A stretch of DNA of 64,000 bases, taken from Girardinichthys multiradiatus (Eukaryota; Chordata; Actinopteri; Cyprinodontiformes; Goodeidae). Under the pieces are notes generated by a model. The model did no database searches and had not been told where the DNA came from. It worked only from the letters and a program-made list of their open reading frames with translations. The stretch lies in contig NC_061794.1 of assembly GCF_021462225.1 (NCBI RefSeq), positions 48,594,914 through 48,658,913 of the forward strand, given 5' to 3'. The translations under genes were made by a program, and so were the position numbers. This document shows positions 1-12,500 of the stretch, one piece after another (within the stretch, counting starts at the first letter, position 1; each line of letters starts with the position of its first letter).

Positions 1-744
1 CACTGGACTTCTGGCATTTTGGCATTTCCTTCTCCCCAGTCTTCCTCCAGACTCTGGCACCTTGATTTCCGAATGACATGCAGAATTTGCTTTCATCCGA
101 AAAAAGTACTTTGGACCACTGAGCAACAGTCCAGTGCTGCTTCTCTGTAGCCCAGGTCAGGTGCTTCTGCCGCTGTTTCTGGTTCAAAAGTGGCTTGACC
201 TGGGGAATGCGGCACCTGTAGCCCATTTCCTGCACACGCCTGTGCACGGTGGCTCTGGATGTTTCTACTCCAGACTCAGTCCACTGCTTCCACAGGTCCA
301 CCAAGGTCTGGAATCGGCCCTTCTCCACAATCTTCCTCAGGGTCCGGTCACCTCTTCTCGTTGTGCAGCGTTTTCTGCCACACTTTTTCCTTCCCACAGA
401 CTTCCCACTGAGGTGCCTTGATACAGCACTCTGGGAACAGCCTATTTGTTCAGAAATGTCTTTCTGTGTCTTTTGCAGGTGTTTAGAGTTAACTCGTTGA
501 TTCAGATGATTAGGTTCATAGATCGTTTAGAGACCCTTTTAATGATATGCTAATTTTGTGAGATAGGAATTTTGGGTTTTCATGAGCTGTATGCCAAAAT
601 CATCCGTATTAAGACAATAAAATACCTGAAATATTTTAGTTAGTGTGCAATGAATCTAAAATATATGAATGTTACATTTTCATCGTGACATTATGGAAAA
701 TAATGAACTTTATCACAATATGCTAATATTTTGAGAAGGACCTG
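1..744 (-). mobile_element. Truncated, internally deleted Tc1-like element (same family as 31094-32703)
   Basis: Position 1 corresponds to about 31838 of the complete copy and the match continues to the terminal inverted repeat ending at 744, followed by TA at 745-746. The transposase would read on the minus strand. The segment between the TCTT near 475 and the TTGCAGGTG that follows lacks about 120 bp present in the other copy (about 32310-32428), which removes the start codon and the first codons. It is therefore a dead copy; the rest of the transposase lies outside the window. Confidence 0.9.
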
Positions 745-746
745 TA

Positions 747-1062
747 GGTTCGAATCCCAGCCTGGGGTATTTCTGCTTGGAGATAGCATGTTCTCCCGGG
801 AATGGGTGGATTCTCTCTGGGTACCCCAGCTTCATCTCACCGTCCAGAAACATGACTGTTATGTTCATTGGTCTCTCTAAATAGCCCTAAGGTCTGAGTG
901 AGTGTGGAACTGTTTGTCATGTGCCGCTGCGACGGACTGGAAACCTGTCCAGGGTGGACCCTGCCTCTCTCCCAATGACCGCTGGAGATAGGCGCCAGCC
1001 CTGCATGGGCAAGTGGGTATAGTAACGTACCAGTACCTGGTTTAATGACCATGATTGCTCCA
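747..1062 (+). mobile_element. tRNA-derived-type SINE body, sense, 5' part cut off by the Tc1 insertion
   Basis: It starts at a polymerase III B-box-like GGTTCGAATCCCAG directly after the Tc1 TA duplication. It continues with the body shared with 42020-42382: 'catgttctcccgggaatg', 'attggtctctctaaat', 'ctggaaacctgtccaggg' and 'ctggagataggcgccagc'. The missing A-box half probably lies upstream of the Tc1 element, outside the window. It is repetitive and non-coding; frames through it are spurious. Confidence 0.7.
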
Positions 1063-1179
1063 GCAATGGTATGATTCTATGTGGAACATATATGAATGTT
1101 CTGATGTCATTCTCATTGACTGATATACAGCTGATCCTGGAGATATATTTGATTTAATTTTTCCATCATGTTAGCATTG

Positions 1180-1645
1180 CATCATTTATACACAGGCTAA
1201 TTCAGCTTTTTACAGGAAAAACACATTAACTGAAATAAAAAATGTCTGCTACACCAAAAAGACATACAAAGAATCACATAAAAGAAAGAAATGTTAAAAT
1301 GATCAAATAAAAACCTAAAACATGATGAACTGAACTCATAAAATGAACTTCAACAATAAGCTGCACCAAATGTTTCAGTCCTGATTTAAAGGAACCAAGC
1401 CTTTCTACGGCTCTTCAGGGAGTTTGTTCCAGAGCTGCGAAGAAACTAAATGCTGTCTCACCTATTTAGTTCTGTTGAACAAATGAACAGGTCATTGATG
1501 AACAAAGAGGTCTAAACGGTCCATAGCTGACCACCAACCCTGAAAAGTATCCAGGTTCAAGGCCGTTCAGTTCTTTAAAGACCATCAACAAACAGGAAGC
1601 CGGTGGAGTGATTTATTAATAGACTTTATTTAGTTGATAAAATTC
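1180..1645 (-). mobile_element. LINE 3' region remnant (antisense), same family as LINE-A at 27001
   Basis: The phrases 'gtttgttccagagctgcgaag', 'ggccgttcagttctttaaa' and 'gaagccggtggagtg' are the antisense of a fish L2/CR1-like LINE RT C-terminus and 3' region. They parallel 27260-27480. No open frame is retained. Confidence 0.5.
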
Positions 1646-1968
1646 AGGTCCGGGTGGGGAATCGAGTGTGGGTTTCACTGGATGGATAGGTGTGGTCCAC
1701 CACAGGTCAGCACAGAGACACACAACCATGCACTCAATCCTAAGGGCAATTTAGAGAGCGCAATTAACCTAACCGTCATATTTTTGGCCTGTGGGACAAA
1801 GTTGGAGCATCCAAAGAGATGGTCAGCAGCTCCAGGCTTGTACAAGGAGGACATTGAAACTGCACGCAGAAAGACCCCAGCCTGGGATTCTCAATGCAAG
1901 GAAACAGTGCAGGTAACCCTTGAAGGAAACACTGATACCAGCTGCGCCACAATGCAGCCTATTAAAGT
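1646..1968 (-). mobile_element. Degenerate SINE copy, antisense
   Basis: It reads as the reverse complement of the SINE at 42020-42382: 'taagggcaatttagag', 'cgcagaaagacccc', and a terminal 'gctgcgccacaatg' that corresponds to the A-box end. It is more diverged than the other copies. The 112-codon frame through it is incidental. Confidence 0.6.
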
Positions 1969-1984
1969 TTGACTTTAAATAAAA

Positions 1985-2985
1985 CTCACAGGACTGACAT
2001 CTGCTGTCTTAACATGGTACTGCAACAAACAACAGCAGGCTTGACTCTTAACTATAATATAATAATAATAATAATACAATGTATTTATTTATTATCCCGA
2101 CATACAAACACAAATTAAGATCAAATACTGGATTTAGAAAATGTTAAATATAAAGAACAACATGCAACAAAATGTTTTAAACTGTTTTGAAAACGGTGTT
2201 TTGGACAGTTGTACTCCCTCTCTGATTGGATGGTTTGAGTGGTCACCACTTCACTCATGACTGGACTGAGTGTTTGGTTCTGTGTCCTGCGATAGCCCCG
2301 CCCCTCACCGAACAGGATTTAATGGACCCAGTTGTTGGATGGATGTGGGTCAGGAAATTGGATTCTCTGTTCCGTTTCAACTCAGCTCCCCTTTAACCGG
2401 TCTGGATCTCAGGCCGGATAAAGTGTCCAACTGAGGTGTTCAAGGCTTCATAAACTGGTGCTCTGGGGTCTAACTTGTTCAGAGGAGAAGAACTTTAGGA
2501 TCTGTTTCAAGCCAAAGGTCAGAACTGTGGAAGATCTGGATTAATGAGGGTTAGAAACTAAAAGCAGCTCTCAGCTCTTCTGATCATCTACTGAAGGGTC
2601 CTCGTATGAGTTTCTGCTTAAGACAGAAAGAATCATTGTGGGTTACTGAGAAGAAAACTGGTTAAAAAAACAGAAGTTCTGAACGCGGAGGAGGTTCAGT
2701 TCCTGAGGCCATCCAAAGAAACAAGATGGATTAGAAAAACACAGCGGCAGTTGGAGATAATGGAAGCGAGTCAGGAAGATCTGGGGCAGAGAAACTGCTA
2801 CGGGAGGGATTAAAGATGGAGCTGTCTTTAACAGGAGGAGAAGAAGACAGACCAGAGACGGGTCATGAATGAAGTGATGGAGGATCTGCAGATGGTTGGG
2901 GTGATGGAAAAAGGTTAATCTGTGTAGACTTCTGAAGAAAGCAACTAAAAGAAAAGAAGGAGAATTTCTGAGCCGTCCCTGAAGG
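1985..2985. other. Upstream flank of mecp2, no gene seen
   Basis: An AT-rich microsatellite-like run (taa repeats, about 2048-2085) is followed by unique-looking sequence. No supported coding region or recognised repeat was found. It may contain distal promoter sequence of mecp2. Confidence 0.4.
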
Positions 2986-2989
2986 CCTC

Positions 2990-3560
2990 AGCGTGATCGT
3001 CATTGGGTTTAGCTCTCGCGGGATTACGCCGCCCCTGTCATTGTGGATGAGCGGCTGTGGGCTGAGATCTCGCGGTGTTTTGCTGCTGACGGAGGGCAGC
3101 GGAGATGTTTGGAGTTTTTTAATATAAAATTATTTATTTAAATAAAAATGGCCGCCGTGGAGCGCGGAGCAGACAGACTGTAAGTGTTTTATCTTCCATC
3201 CTCCCTTTTCACGGCTTCATGTTCAGCTTAAGCGCCGCTGTTTTCTCCGCACAGCTTTATGACGCAAAGTGCGCAGATTTTCACCCCGGGCCGTCTCCGC
3301 AGAGCGGGGTTAGCGGGAATAACGTCACACAGTCAGCCCGGATCGAGGCTCATCAGAACCCCACGGCCAGAGCTCCGCAGGGCCGCTCAAGGCTCCGCAC
3401 TGCCCGGGGAGGAGCTGCGCAAACCGAACAGAAGAGCGGGGGGGTCACGGGGAGGCTGCGGGGCTGCAGCTCCGTCACAGCTAACGGGCTAGCTGGTGGT
3501 GTGGACGCGCACGTGGACGCGCTCCTCAGTAACCCGGGTTAACCCCCCCCCCCCCCTCCA
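2990..3560 (+). promoter_or_regulatory. mecp2: CpG-rich promoter / 5' region of mecp2
   Basis: GC content and CpG frequency rise sharply against the AT-rich flanks. They surround the first coding exon (3148-3179) and run into intron 1 up to a poly-C tract at about 3543-3557. The location is what is expected of a broadly expressed vertebrate gene with a CpG-island promoter. No TATA box was recognised and the transcription start was not mapped. Confidence 0.6.
3148..3179 (+). CDS. mecp2: mecp2 coding exon 1 (E1-type start)
   Basis: ATG at 3148 opens [10 protein letters not shown] and then two bases of a Leu codon, followed by donor GTAAGT at 3180. Joined to exon 2 it reads ...DRLEEG, which parallels the mammalian E1 isoform ...ERLEEK. 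No counterpart of the mammalian exon-2 (E2) alternative start was recognised. Confidence 0.85.
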
Positions 3561-6500
3561 GGTAGCTCAGCATTAGCAGTTCGAGAGGTACCGCTGCTGC
3601 CAGAGTGCCGCTGAGCAAGAGTGTCCGTGTACGCAAGCGCGCGTGCCCCCCTGTGGTTTCAGTGCGTGTGAGAGCAGTTCACTTCCGGTTCTGGTAGAAA
3701 CAGTTTCACCTGCAGCCTCAGCACCACCAAGAACTAACAGCAACAAGAGTTCAGTCCATTCGGACAGAACCGGTTCAGAACCAAGGTCTCTGAGCTTCAC
3801 AGACAAACAGAACCAATCTGATCCAGAATTATCTGATCAGAACCGTCCAATCACAAAGAGATCCTGGTTATAAAACAGAGCGGTCGGGTCCAGTTTGTTC
3901 TGCGAGTTAGTAAAAAAGTTTTCAAAGAACAACATAAACAGTGCAGAACCTTAGGTCCAGACAAGTGAATCTGGACTCAAGAACATTCACCATTCAGGAA
4001 CAGGTTCTATCAGCCGCTGGACTGTCCCTTACCAAGTGGTGGAAAAGTATTTACCCCCCTAACAGATTTATCCAGTTTTTGCTTTTTTATCAATTATTGG
4101 GAAAAAACATCCACACCAACCAAAACAGAACCTGTCTGACAACACAAAGTAGGATAAACAATCTGAAAAAGCAGTTCATCATGTCCTGATCTGAAGAAAT
4201 TCCAGAACAGATGAGAAACAAAGTCACCAACATCTATCAGTCTGGAAAGGCTTATAAAGTCATATTCAGGCTTTGGGACTCCAGAGAACCTCAGTGAGAA
4301 CCATCATCCACACATGGAGAAAGCATGGAACATAGGAGAACCAAAATTACTCCAAGAGCTCATCACCGACTCAGAAGAACCCCTCATACATCAGAGACCA
4401 ATCAGATCTCTGATGTATGATGGAGCTAGATCATTAAGGGCTTTATATGTGAGGAGGAGAATTTTAAATTATATTCTGGATTTAACAGGGAGCCAATGAA
4501 GGGAAGCTAAAATAGGAGAAATATGATCTCTCTTTTTAATTTTCATCAGAACTCTTGCTGCAGCATTTTGAAGCAGCTGAAGGCTTTTAACTACATTTTG
4601 TGGACATCCTGATAGTAAAGAATTACAATAATCCAGCCTTGAAGTAACAAATGCATGGACTAGTTTTTCAGCGTCACTCCTGGACAGGATATTTCTAATT
4701 TTGGGCGTTTATGTGCACACACACACACACACACACATGTATCCATGTGTCATTTATCATGACCGTCGGCTAACAGAATCAACATATTTGAACCAGGAAA
4801 TTCCAGTTAAACAGTACGACCTGATGCTTCATAGTAACAGCATAATGTTGACTCAGTGAAGCTCAAATGAGTCACAGAGCCATTAGCCTTTATGCTGATG
4901 ATAACCTAGTAGTGTCTCACAGTGTCAGGTAACACTGACGGGTAAGTCCGTTAGGAACGCGGTCAGTGAATACCTCAGGTAGCAGCAGGGCTGGGTACTA
5001 CTGGCAGGTAACAGGTGAAACTTTCAAATACAGTTTTACCACACCAGCGGTGTTGACCTGCCGTGTAGTAACCTCAATCTAGAGCAATGTCAGAAACAGT
5101 GCTGCCATGATGTTCACCAGACTAATTTTGGCTGACAAATCTGCTTTAATTAGAGCGTCCATTAGCTGAAAGACAGAAACTGTTAGCTCCATCAGAGCAC
5201 AGGACACAAGTAGTAGAGGTCCAGTTGGAACCTGTAGGTGACAATGGAGCAGGAGAGGGAACTGAAGGGTTCCAGGTGTGTTGCTCAGGTGTTTCTATAC
5301 ACTAAAGTGATGGAGCGACTGTCTGACCCGGAGCGGACGGACAGGTTTAGGTTGCGTATTTGCCCATCTGTACCTGCGGCTGAAGGTTAGTGACCTGTCA
5401 ATTAAACAGAGATACTGGCTGCTAAAGGAAGGTTTGATGCTCAAATCTGAATACCAGCAGTAGACTGAAATTCAAACGATTTGAACCGCCACTCTGGGAG
5501 GCACAATGTTCCAGTACTTGATACATTTCAATGTAGCAAAAATAAATATTTATACCTGTGGCATGTATACTTGCACCCATCAAACATGTCTCTTTATCGC
5601 CAATAGTTTTTTTTATGAAACCTTAATTTAACCAGATAAAAGACCTGTTGAGATCAGGAGCTCTTTCACAAGAGTGACCTGGTCAAGAAAGACAGCAGCA
5701 CATCATGGGGAACAGGACAGATATACAACGATACCAAACAAACATTAAAATAAAAAGGTGCAGGAGGTATTGTTACACTAACAATATAACATTTAAAAAC
5801 AATTGAAGATCTAAAATACAGCCACTGGATTTGGGTATTCTGACTATTCATTATGTTCACTAAAGAAACAGCCTGGGGGAAGAAACTCTCTGTGGAGGCT
5901 GGTTTTAGTGAACAGTGCTCTGTAGCGCCACCTAAAGGTCAAAGCCTAAACAGTTTATGTGCAGGGTGTGTGGGGTCTGCATGGATGTTAGCTGCCCTCT
6001 TCCTGACCCTTGACCTGTATAAGTCCTGGATGGAGGGAAGGTCAGCTCTGATTATTCTCTCTGCAGTCCTGATTATTCGTTGCAGTCTGGACCTGTCCTG
6101 TTTGGTAGATGATCCAAACCACACTGAGATGGATGAAGACAGGACAGACTGAATGATGGCAGTGGAGAAGATGACCAGCAGCTCCTGTGGAAGGTTGAAC
6201 TTCTTGAGTTGCCTCAGGAAATACAGTCTCTGCTGGACCTTCTGTGTGTAGATATCCGTACATTCAAGGAAGTCATGCCAGCCACCGTTCCCAGTGGTGG
6301 TGAGGCAGTTACAACCAGTGATAAATCTCAGAGCACCATGGTCATTGGAGTCAAGGACTGGAGGCAACTGGTTGTGTGAAGAAACATGGAAAACATTTTT
6401 TTTCATTTATTTTTCATTATTGTTTCATTTCATGGTCATATGTTGCCACACATCACACATTTATTTGATCTCTCAGCCTACGGGATAAAGCGTTTATAGA

Positions 6501-9500
6501 AAAGCAGATTGGTCTGCAGCTGTGCAAGTTAACCAATCAGATGTTAGGCTTGAGTTACAGAGACGCCAAAGCAGTTTCAATTATTTCATGATGTACTGTA
6601 TTACCGCAAATAAATGAAGTATGATTTGACCTTATACTCGATTCAAGTTTTCATTAGATTTCCCACTTATTAACCTAAATGAATAATAAATTAAAGCCTT
6701 TAAAAAATTTAGATGCATTTATTTTTTTATTTAAAACATCTATTTCTGATTTTTGATTTGTGTCTCTTATTTTTTTAAACCTGTTCTAAGGAGGAAAACT
6801 TAAAAATCCTTAAATATAGTATGGAGCAGGTAGGTAACACCACTAACACTGCCAGGTAAATGTTTCAGTTCAGGTGGTCATTAAACCCTCTGAGGACCAA
6901 ACCCAGATGATTGAAGCTTCGGTATTTTTCTGATTGATGTTGAGCTTCACCTCCTTTCACAGAGAAATTGTTTTCCCAACATTCCCATCATTCTCTGCAG
7001 AATGGGATGAGCCAGAAGTAACAGTGGGAACCTGCGGGCAGGATTTTGGTCAGTGTTTGTTCTTCAGGTTCAGAAAAAAAAAAACGCCTTAATGTTTCTT
7101 CCAGTTTACAAGACTCAAAATGAAGTTTTAGCATTAATTAGTCAAGGCACAAACCTAAATCGAATGGAGAGTCTGAGGCATGACCTTAAGCAGCCGTTCA
7201 TGGTTTAAAACCCTCCAATGTGTCCAAATTAAATCAATTCTGCAAAGCAGAGTGGGTCTAAATTCTTCTACAGTGATGTTTAAGACTCATTACCAGTCAT
7301 CCCAAACACTTGATGGCAGCTGTTGCTACCAAAGGTGGAACAACCAGTTATTAGTTTTAGGAGGTAATTACTTTTTCACACAGGGCCAGATTGGTTTGGG
7401 TAGATTCTCTTTCCTTAATATGTGAAATCATTTTGTGAAAACTGCTGTTTGTATTTAATCAAGTTTGTTAAAGGATGTGAAACATTTCAATGTGACAAAG
7501 GACTGAAAACCAAAGAAATCAGTAAGGGAGAATTACTTTTTTTCAGCACTATCTGTAGAATCAAGAATTGTTTGTTGGCTGGAAGCAAAATATGATGGGA
7601 TCTGATGGTTAGATTGCCTGGCCATATTTCTTCCAGGGAGGAGGGACAAGAAAGGGAAGAGGGAGACCCCCAACCCTCAACCAGACAAAGAGACAGGTCA
7701 CACAGTAAGACAAAGAAGCCTCGCAGGGAGCGTCGCCATGGTGACCAGGGGGCCGAGACGGTGGTCTCAACCACACCTCCAGCAGCCAGTAAACAGCCAC
7801 AGGTGAGGGTGGAGTCACACAGCCAGGTACAGAACACGTGGAGAGCTGGAGAGGAAAAGGTAACAACCAGAATGATGTTCATAAGTTTGTATTCATCCTT
7901 CCTCCCTGTAGGCGTTAGAGCCAGTGGCAGGACCCTCAGAGCAAGGGTCAGAGTCTGTGGCTGGCAGTGAATCTGCAGGATCTTCCAGGCAACGGCGCTC
8001 CATCATTCGAGACCGGGGGCCATTGTATGATGACCCCTCCCTGCCCGAAGGCTGGACCCGCAAACTGAAACAGAGGAAATCTGGACGCTCTGCAGGGAAG
8101 TTTGATGTCTACCTGATCAAGTAAGTCATGATCAACATGATGATGGTTCCCTATCAAGCACAAGAGTAAAATCACATATGAATGCAGTCCATATTTTGTT
8201 GTTTTTGTTCTGTAAAGCTCAGAGGGAAAGGCCTTTCGTTCAAAGGTGGAACTCATCGCCTATTTTGAGAAGATTGGCGACACAAAGACTGATCCCAATG
8301 ATTTTGATTTTACTGTTACTGGGCGTGGAAGCCCATCCCGTCGTGAAAAGCGTCCTCCCAAAAAACCGAAAGTGGTGAAACCATCGGGACGAGGACGAGG
8401 GCGGCCTAAAGGTACAGAGACGGGGATGGTGAAAGTTATTCTGGAGCCATTAAACCGAGGTCGGCTTTTCATAAGTGGTTCTGCAGTTGTTCTGTCATTA
8501 TCTCTTGTGTTTGTCTAGGGAGTGGAAAAATGCGTCAGGCCACTGAGGGAGTGGCTATGAAGCGAGTGGTGGAGAAAACTCCAGGGAAACTCCTGGTTAA
8601 AATGCCTTTTGGCAAGGCCGAGTCCTCTCCTGGAACTGCATTAAAGGTATGACCGGTCCATCACCTGAACATATTTGGAGTCCACATTAAAGGTTAAAGT
8701 GTCTGTGAAACGCTTTTCCCACAAATGCAGGATTTGAAAGAATCTTAATATCGAAGGGATTGGGCAGTAATTGACATATTAGGATTAAACACCTGATTAA
8801 AGACAATTGTGACACAAAATACGCATATTTTGACGATAAATTTTGCAAGTCCAAAGTTGCCCCATAATGACATCAGAGGGGAAGTCTCGGGTCATTCATG
8901 GTGCGAGTGTCAATGATAAACGGTTCAGGTAGAAGCTACATTGCGTTAATACGGTGAAACGTTGCATTGATGGAGATGGTAGCAACACTATGACAGCAGC
9001 CGTTAGTCTGCACTACTTTACTGAAGCAAAGAGGATCAGAGCTGCCTGGATCAGAGCTGGAAAACTGAGGAACAGATGGGCTGGTTCCACCAAGCACAGC
9101 CAGGTGTGATCAGAGGACTTCTCAGCAAAGTGCTTCTAACAAGAAACCTCTGAATTTACCAGAGAAATGATGTCAGAGGTCAGATATCTGCAGATGAAGC
9201 AGAAAGTTGAAGCAGAGTCTAAAGCCTCGTTTCTGATGGGGAAAGATCTCCAAAGAAAAGGTTGTTGCTGCTGTTGCTAAACGGATCCAGGCTCAGCAGG
9301 TAAGAACACTTCCTGGTTGCCAAAATACATTTAGATATCAGTAGTTATTGTTGATTATTAAAAATAAGAAATTATTATTAATGATATAAATTATACACGC
9401 ATATAAAATATTTATGTTTCTCTAAAAATTCTGATATAAAGTTAAAAATGACACCAGGTGGTGTCTTCAGATCTTGAATCATCTCTTGTGTCGCTGCTGC

Positions 9501-12500
9501 TGCTCCATGCTGCTCAGCTTCACCTCCGTTTGGTTCAGTCAGTACCGTATTTACTGGATTTACACTGTATCTGGTCCGTTCTGGTCCGGTTCGCTGCGAG
9601 GAGGAGTTCCAAGAACCAGATCGCTCAATAAAAGCCAGTGATAAATACGTTAGCAGGTCCAAAACAAGTCATTCTGCGGAAGTTAAACCAGTTTAAACTG
9701 CTTAATTTCTCATTTGATGCATCCAGATATTTTTATGTGTTTTGTTCTACAATGGATGAGTTCACTGAGTTCATTTGTTGCTTAGATTGATGCATTTAAT
9801 GTTTAATTGTTCGGTTTATAATATTTTAGTTAACCCATAACTGATCTAATTGATCTAATGTTAACAACTGCTAATATATACATGTCTATATATAAATATA
9901 TGTGTGTATTTATTAATACAGCGAGATCTAGCCTGTCTTTAGTGAATTATTTTCAAAAACCGGATGTTGTGCTGGTTCTGTTTCCTGGTGGTCCGGTGTG
10001 ATTCATGCAGATTGACTCCAGCCGTCCAGCAACAATAGACTGGTTGACGTCCGCACGCCGCAGCGTTGGTGCTCTGCCATCTGATGACAGCTGACTTTCC
10101 CCTGACTCTCTGATAGTGACTGAAAAATATCTACAGAAACATCAGATGCTGTCATTGCAGCAGCAGTCAGTTTACCTGCAGGGGTTCCCCTCTAATGTCA
10201 TTAAAGAGAGCAACAAAATCACAACGTCGTCTGGAAATGCATTTTTAGTGAAACTTATGATCATATATCTCAACTGTTCGTTTCAGCAGCATGAATTTAC
10301 TTTTGAAAATATTTCATCAATGTTTCCTTTCCATAAATGTAATTGGATTTATCATGAAAATGTGATGTCACAGGCACTTTAAGCTATTAATATCGCTCTG
10401 TATGTCTGTGTCTGTGATTGTTCCTGCAATAACAATATTGAAACCTTTTCCTCTGGTTGATATGGTCTTCCCCCTGCAGGGGGTGTCTCCTACTGCACTG
10501 CCCAAATCGCGTCCAGGCAGAAAGAGAAAATCAGAACAGGAACTTCCACCTACACCTCATACTGCTCCCAAAAAACGAGGAAGAAAACCAGGATCAACCT
10601 CTGCAGCATCATCAGTCACAGCTGCTGCCATGTCCTCATCCACAGTCTCTGTTAGCTCAACAGCTGGAAGCTACACTGCAGCTGCCATCTTGGCTGCTGA
10701 AGCCAAACGGAAAGCTGCTAAAGAGTCTTCCACTAAACACTTAGTCCAGGAAACAGCCTTGCCAATCAAAAAACGCAAAACAAGAGAAACTGTGGAAGAG
10801 ATGGAGAGTGTTCAGGCTCCTTTGGTTACAACTGCTGAGACTGGAAGCACCAGTGCTGCAGAGGGGGGAGGTCCAAGCTCAGACCTAAAGCCCACATCCT
10901 CTGTAGGAAGCCAATCAGAGAAGCAACCTTCTGCTTCAGATGAAAGCCAATCCCATGGACAAAAGACACATAAGGGCCAGAAGCACAAGGAAAGAAAAGA
11001 AACTGGAGATGGAGGAAGCAAAGGCAAGGATGTTGGTGAAGATGAGGGTGGGGGTGGAAGGAGTAGCAGCAGCAGTAGCATCATAGTTTCAAAAAGCCAC
11101 AAAAGGAAGGAACGACAACCTCATAAACACCATCATCACCATCACCACCATCATCATCGCCACCAACAGCCATCTGGTTCACCATTAGATCACCCGCCTC
11201 CTCCTCTTGCAGTTTCTGAACCACCTTCCAGTCAACCCAGGCCTGAAATTGAACCCCAGACTGTGCCTCATCTAATCCCTGAACAAAAGGCGCCTCCCAA
11301 ACCACACCAAAAGTCTGTGCCTCAGCCCACTCCTGAATCTCTGCAACCTGTCCCTCAGCCACACCACCAGCCCCATTCCTGTCCTCATACCCTGTTACCC
11401 AGTCCATCCCAAGCCCATAGTGTGCAAGTACCCCAGTCTTCCCCCGCCAGACACTTACTGCCTGAACCACGGCCACAGCAACCCCCTGTCCAAACCCTCA
11501 GTCAGTCATTGTCCACCAACCAGACAGCCCAGTCACATCCTACACTCTCCACACCGCAGCACCGAAGCCAGCATCAGACTTTGCATGCTTCACCTCAGTC
11601 TCTACCTGTTCTGCATTCTCATCCATCTCAAACCAGACATCCACAATCACAGGCCCAGTCCCCCACCGCACTCCAGCCTCAAATCCAGCCTAGACATTCT
11701 TCTCATATCCAAACCCAGTTTAAGCAATCCCACACTCAGACATCAGTTCAGCCCCAACTCCGATCCCAGCCAAGAATTCCAACACAACCTCAGTCACAAC
11801 CCCAAACAAGGATCCCAACACAAATTCAGTCTCAGTCACAATCAAGAATCCAGAGGCAAGCACAGTCTCAATCCCAAGGGAGAATACCAACACAGATTCA
11901 AAGTCAACCCCAGACCAGGAGCCCAACCCAATTTCAGACTCAACCCCAGGCAAGGACTCCAACACAAGTTCAGAGTCCTCCACAGACTAGGGTTCCAACC
12001 CAACTTCAGAGTCAACAACAGACCAGAACTGCAGCCCCACTTCAGGCTCAGCCCCAGACAAGGATCCCAACACAAAATCAGAGTCAACCACAGACCAGGG
12101 CTCCAGCTCAACCTCATCCTCAATTGCAATCTGGCCATCAGGTGCTGCCTCAAACACATATGAGACACACCTCACAACATCATCTCCCAACTCAGTATAG
12201 AGCCCTACCCAGTCAATCCCACACCCAATCTAGGCCACCCGTTTCCCAGTCCCAAACACAACCACAAAGCTTTCAAACCCAGTTGTATCCCCAGTCCCCT
12301 TCTCAGCACACAAGGCTACATGCGCAGAACCTCTTTTCTCACCGTTCGTCATCATCCAGTCAAACCCAGCCCAACCTTGTCCCTGGTCCCCAGAATCAGA
12401 GTGAACAGCCCCAGGACCTGAGCACCACACGGCCTATTCAAGAAAGCCAGTTTCCAAGAAGAGAGGCCAGCATGGAGGGCATCACAATGGAGAGGAGAGG

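Larger units (their letters stand above)
4032..7555 (+). mobile_element. Tc1-like element split by later insertions (remnant)
   Basis: The left end GGTGGAAAAGTATTTACC, after TA at 4030-4031, matches the inverse of the right end AATTACTTTTTTTCAGCACT, with TA at 7556-7557. The left part encodes a broken N-terminal helix-turn-helix stretch (4190-4390). The right part from about 7085 holds the last transposase codons ([15 protein letters not shown]) and the 3' inverted repeat. The catalytic core is missing and the middle is other repeats, so it is non-functional. Confidence 0.7.
3180..7636 (+). other. mecp2: mecp2 intron 1, occupied by a split Tc1 element and LINE fragments
   Basis: This 4.46-kb intron runs from GTAAGT to the acceptor TTCTTCCAG. 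It contains the Tc1 halves at 4032-4394 and about 7085-7555, LINE pieces at 4394-4705 and about 5560-6400, and a CA microsatellite. About 4740-5560 and 6410-7080 show no recognised gene. Confidence 0.8.

Noticed and set aside
1634..1972. A 112-codon protein
   Set aside because: It overlaps an antisense SINE copy and has no homologue I recognise.
7605..7970. Single 121-codon ORF across 7605-7970
   Set aside because: It reads through the intron between mecp2 exons 2 and 3; splicing gives the conserved protein.
10402..10479. Upstream ATG extending the large mecp2 frame
   Set aside because: It lies in intron 5; the acceptor CCCTGCAG at 10479 and homology to the MeCP2 repression domain set the exon start at 10480.
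11420..12163. A 247-codon frame in another frame of the mecp2 repeat region, plus long minus-strand frames
   Set aside because: Low-complexity repeats keep several frames open; only the MeCP2 frame continues to the conserved C-terminus.
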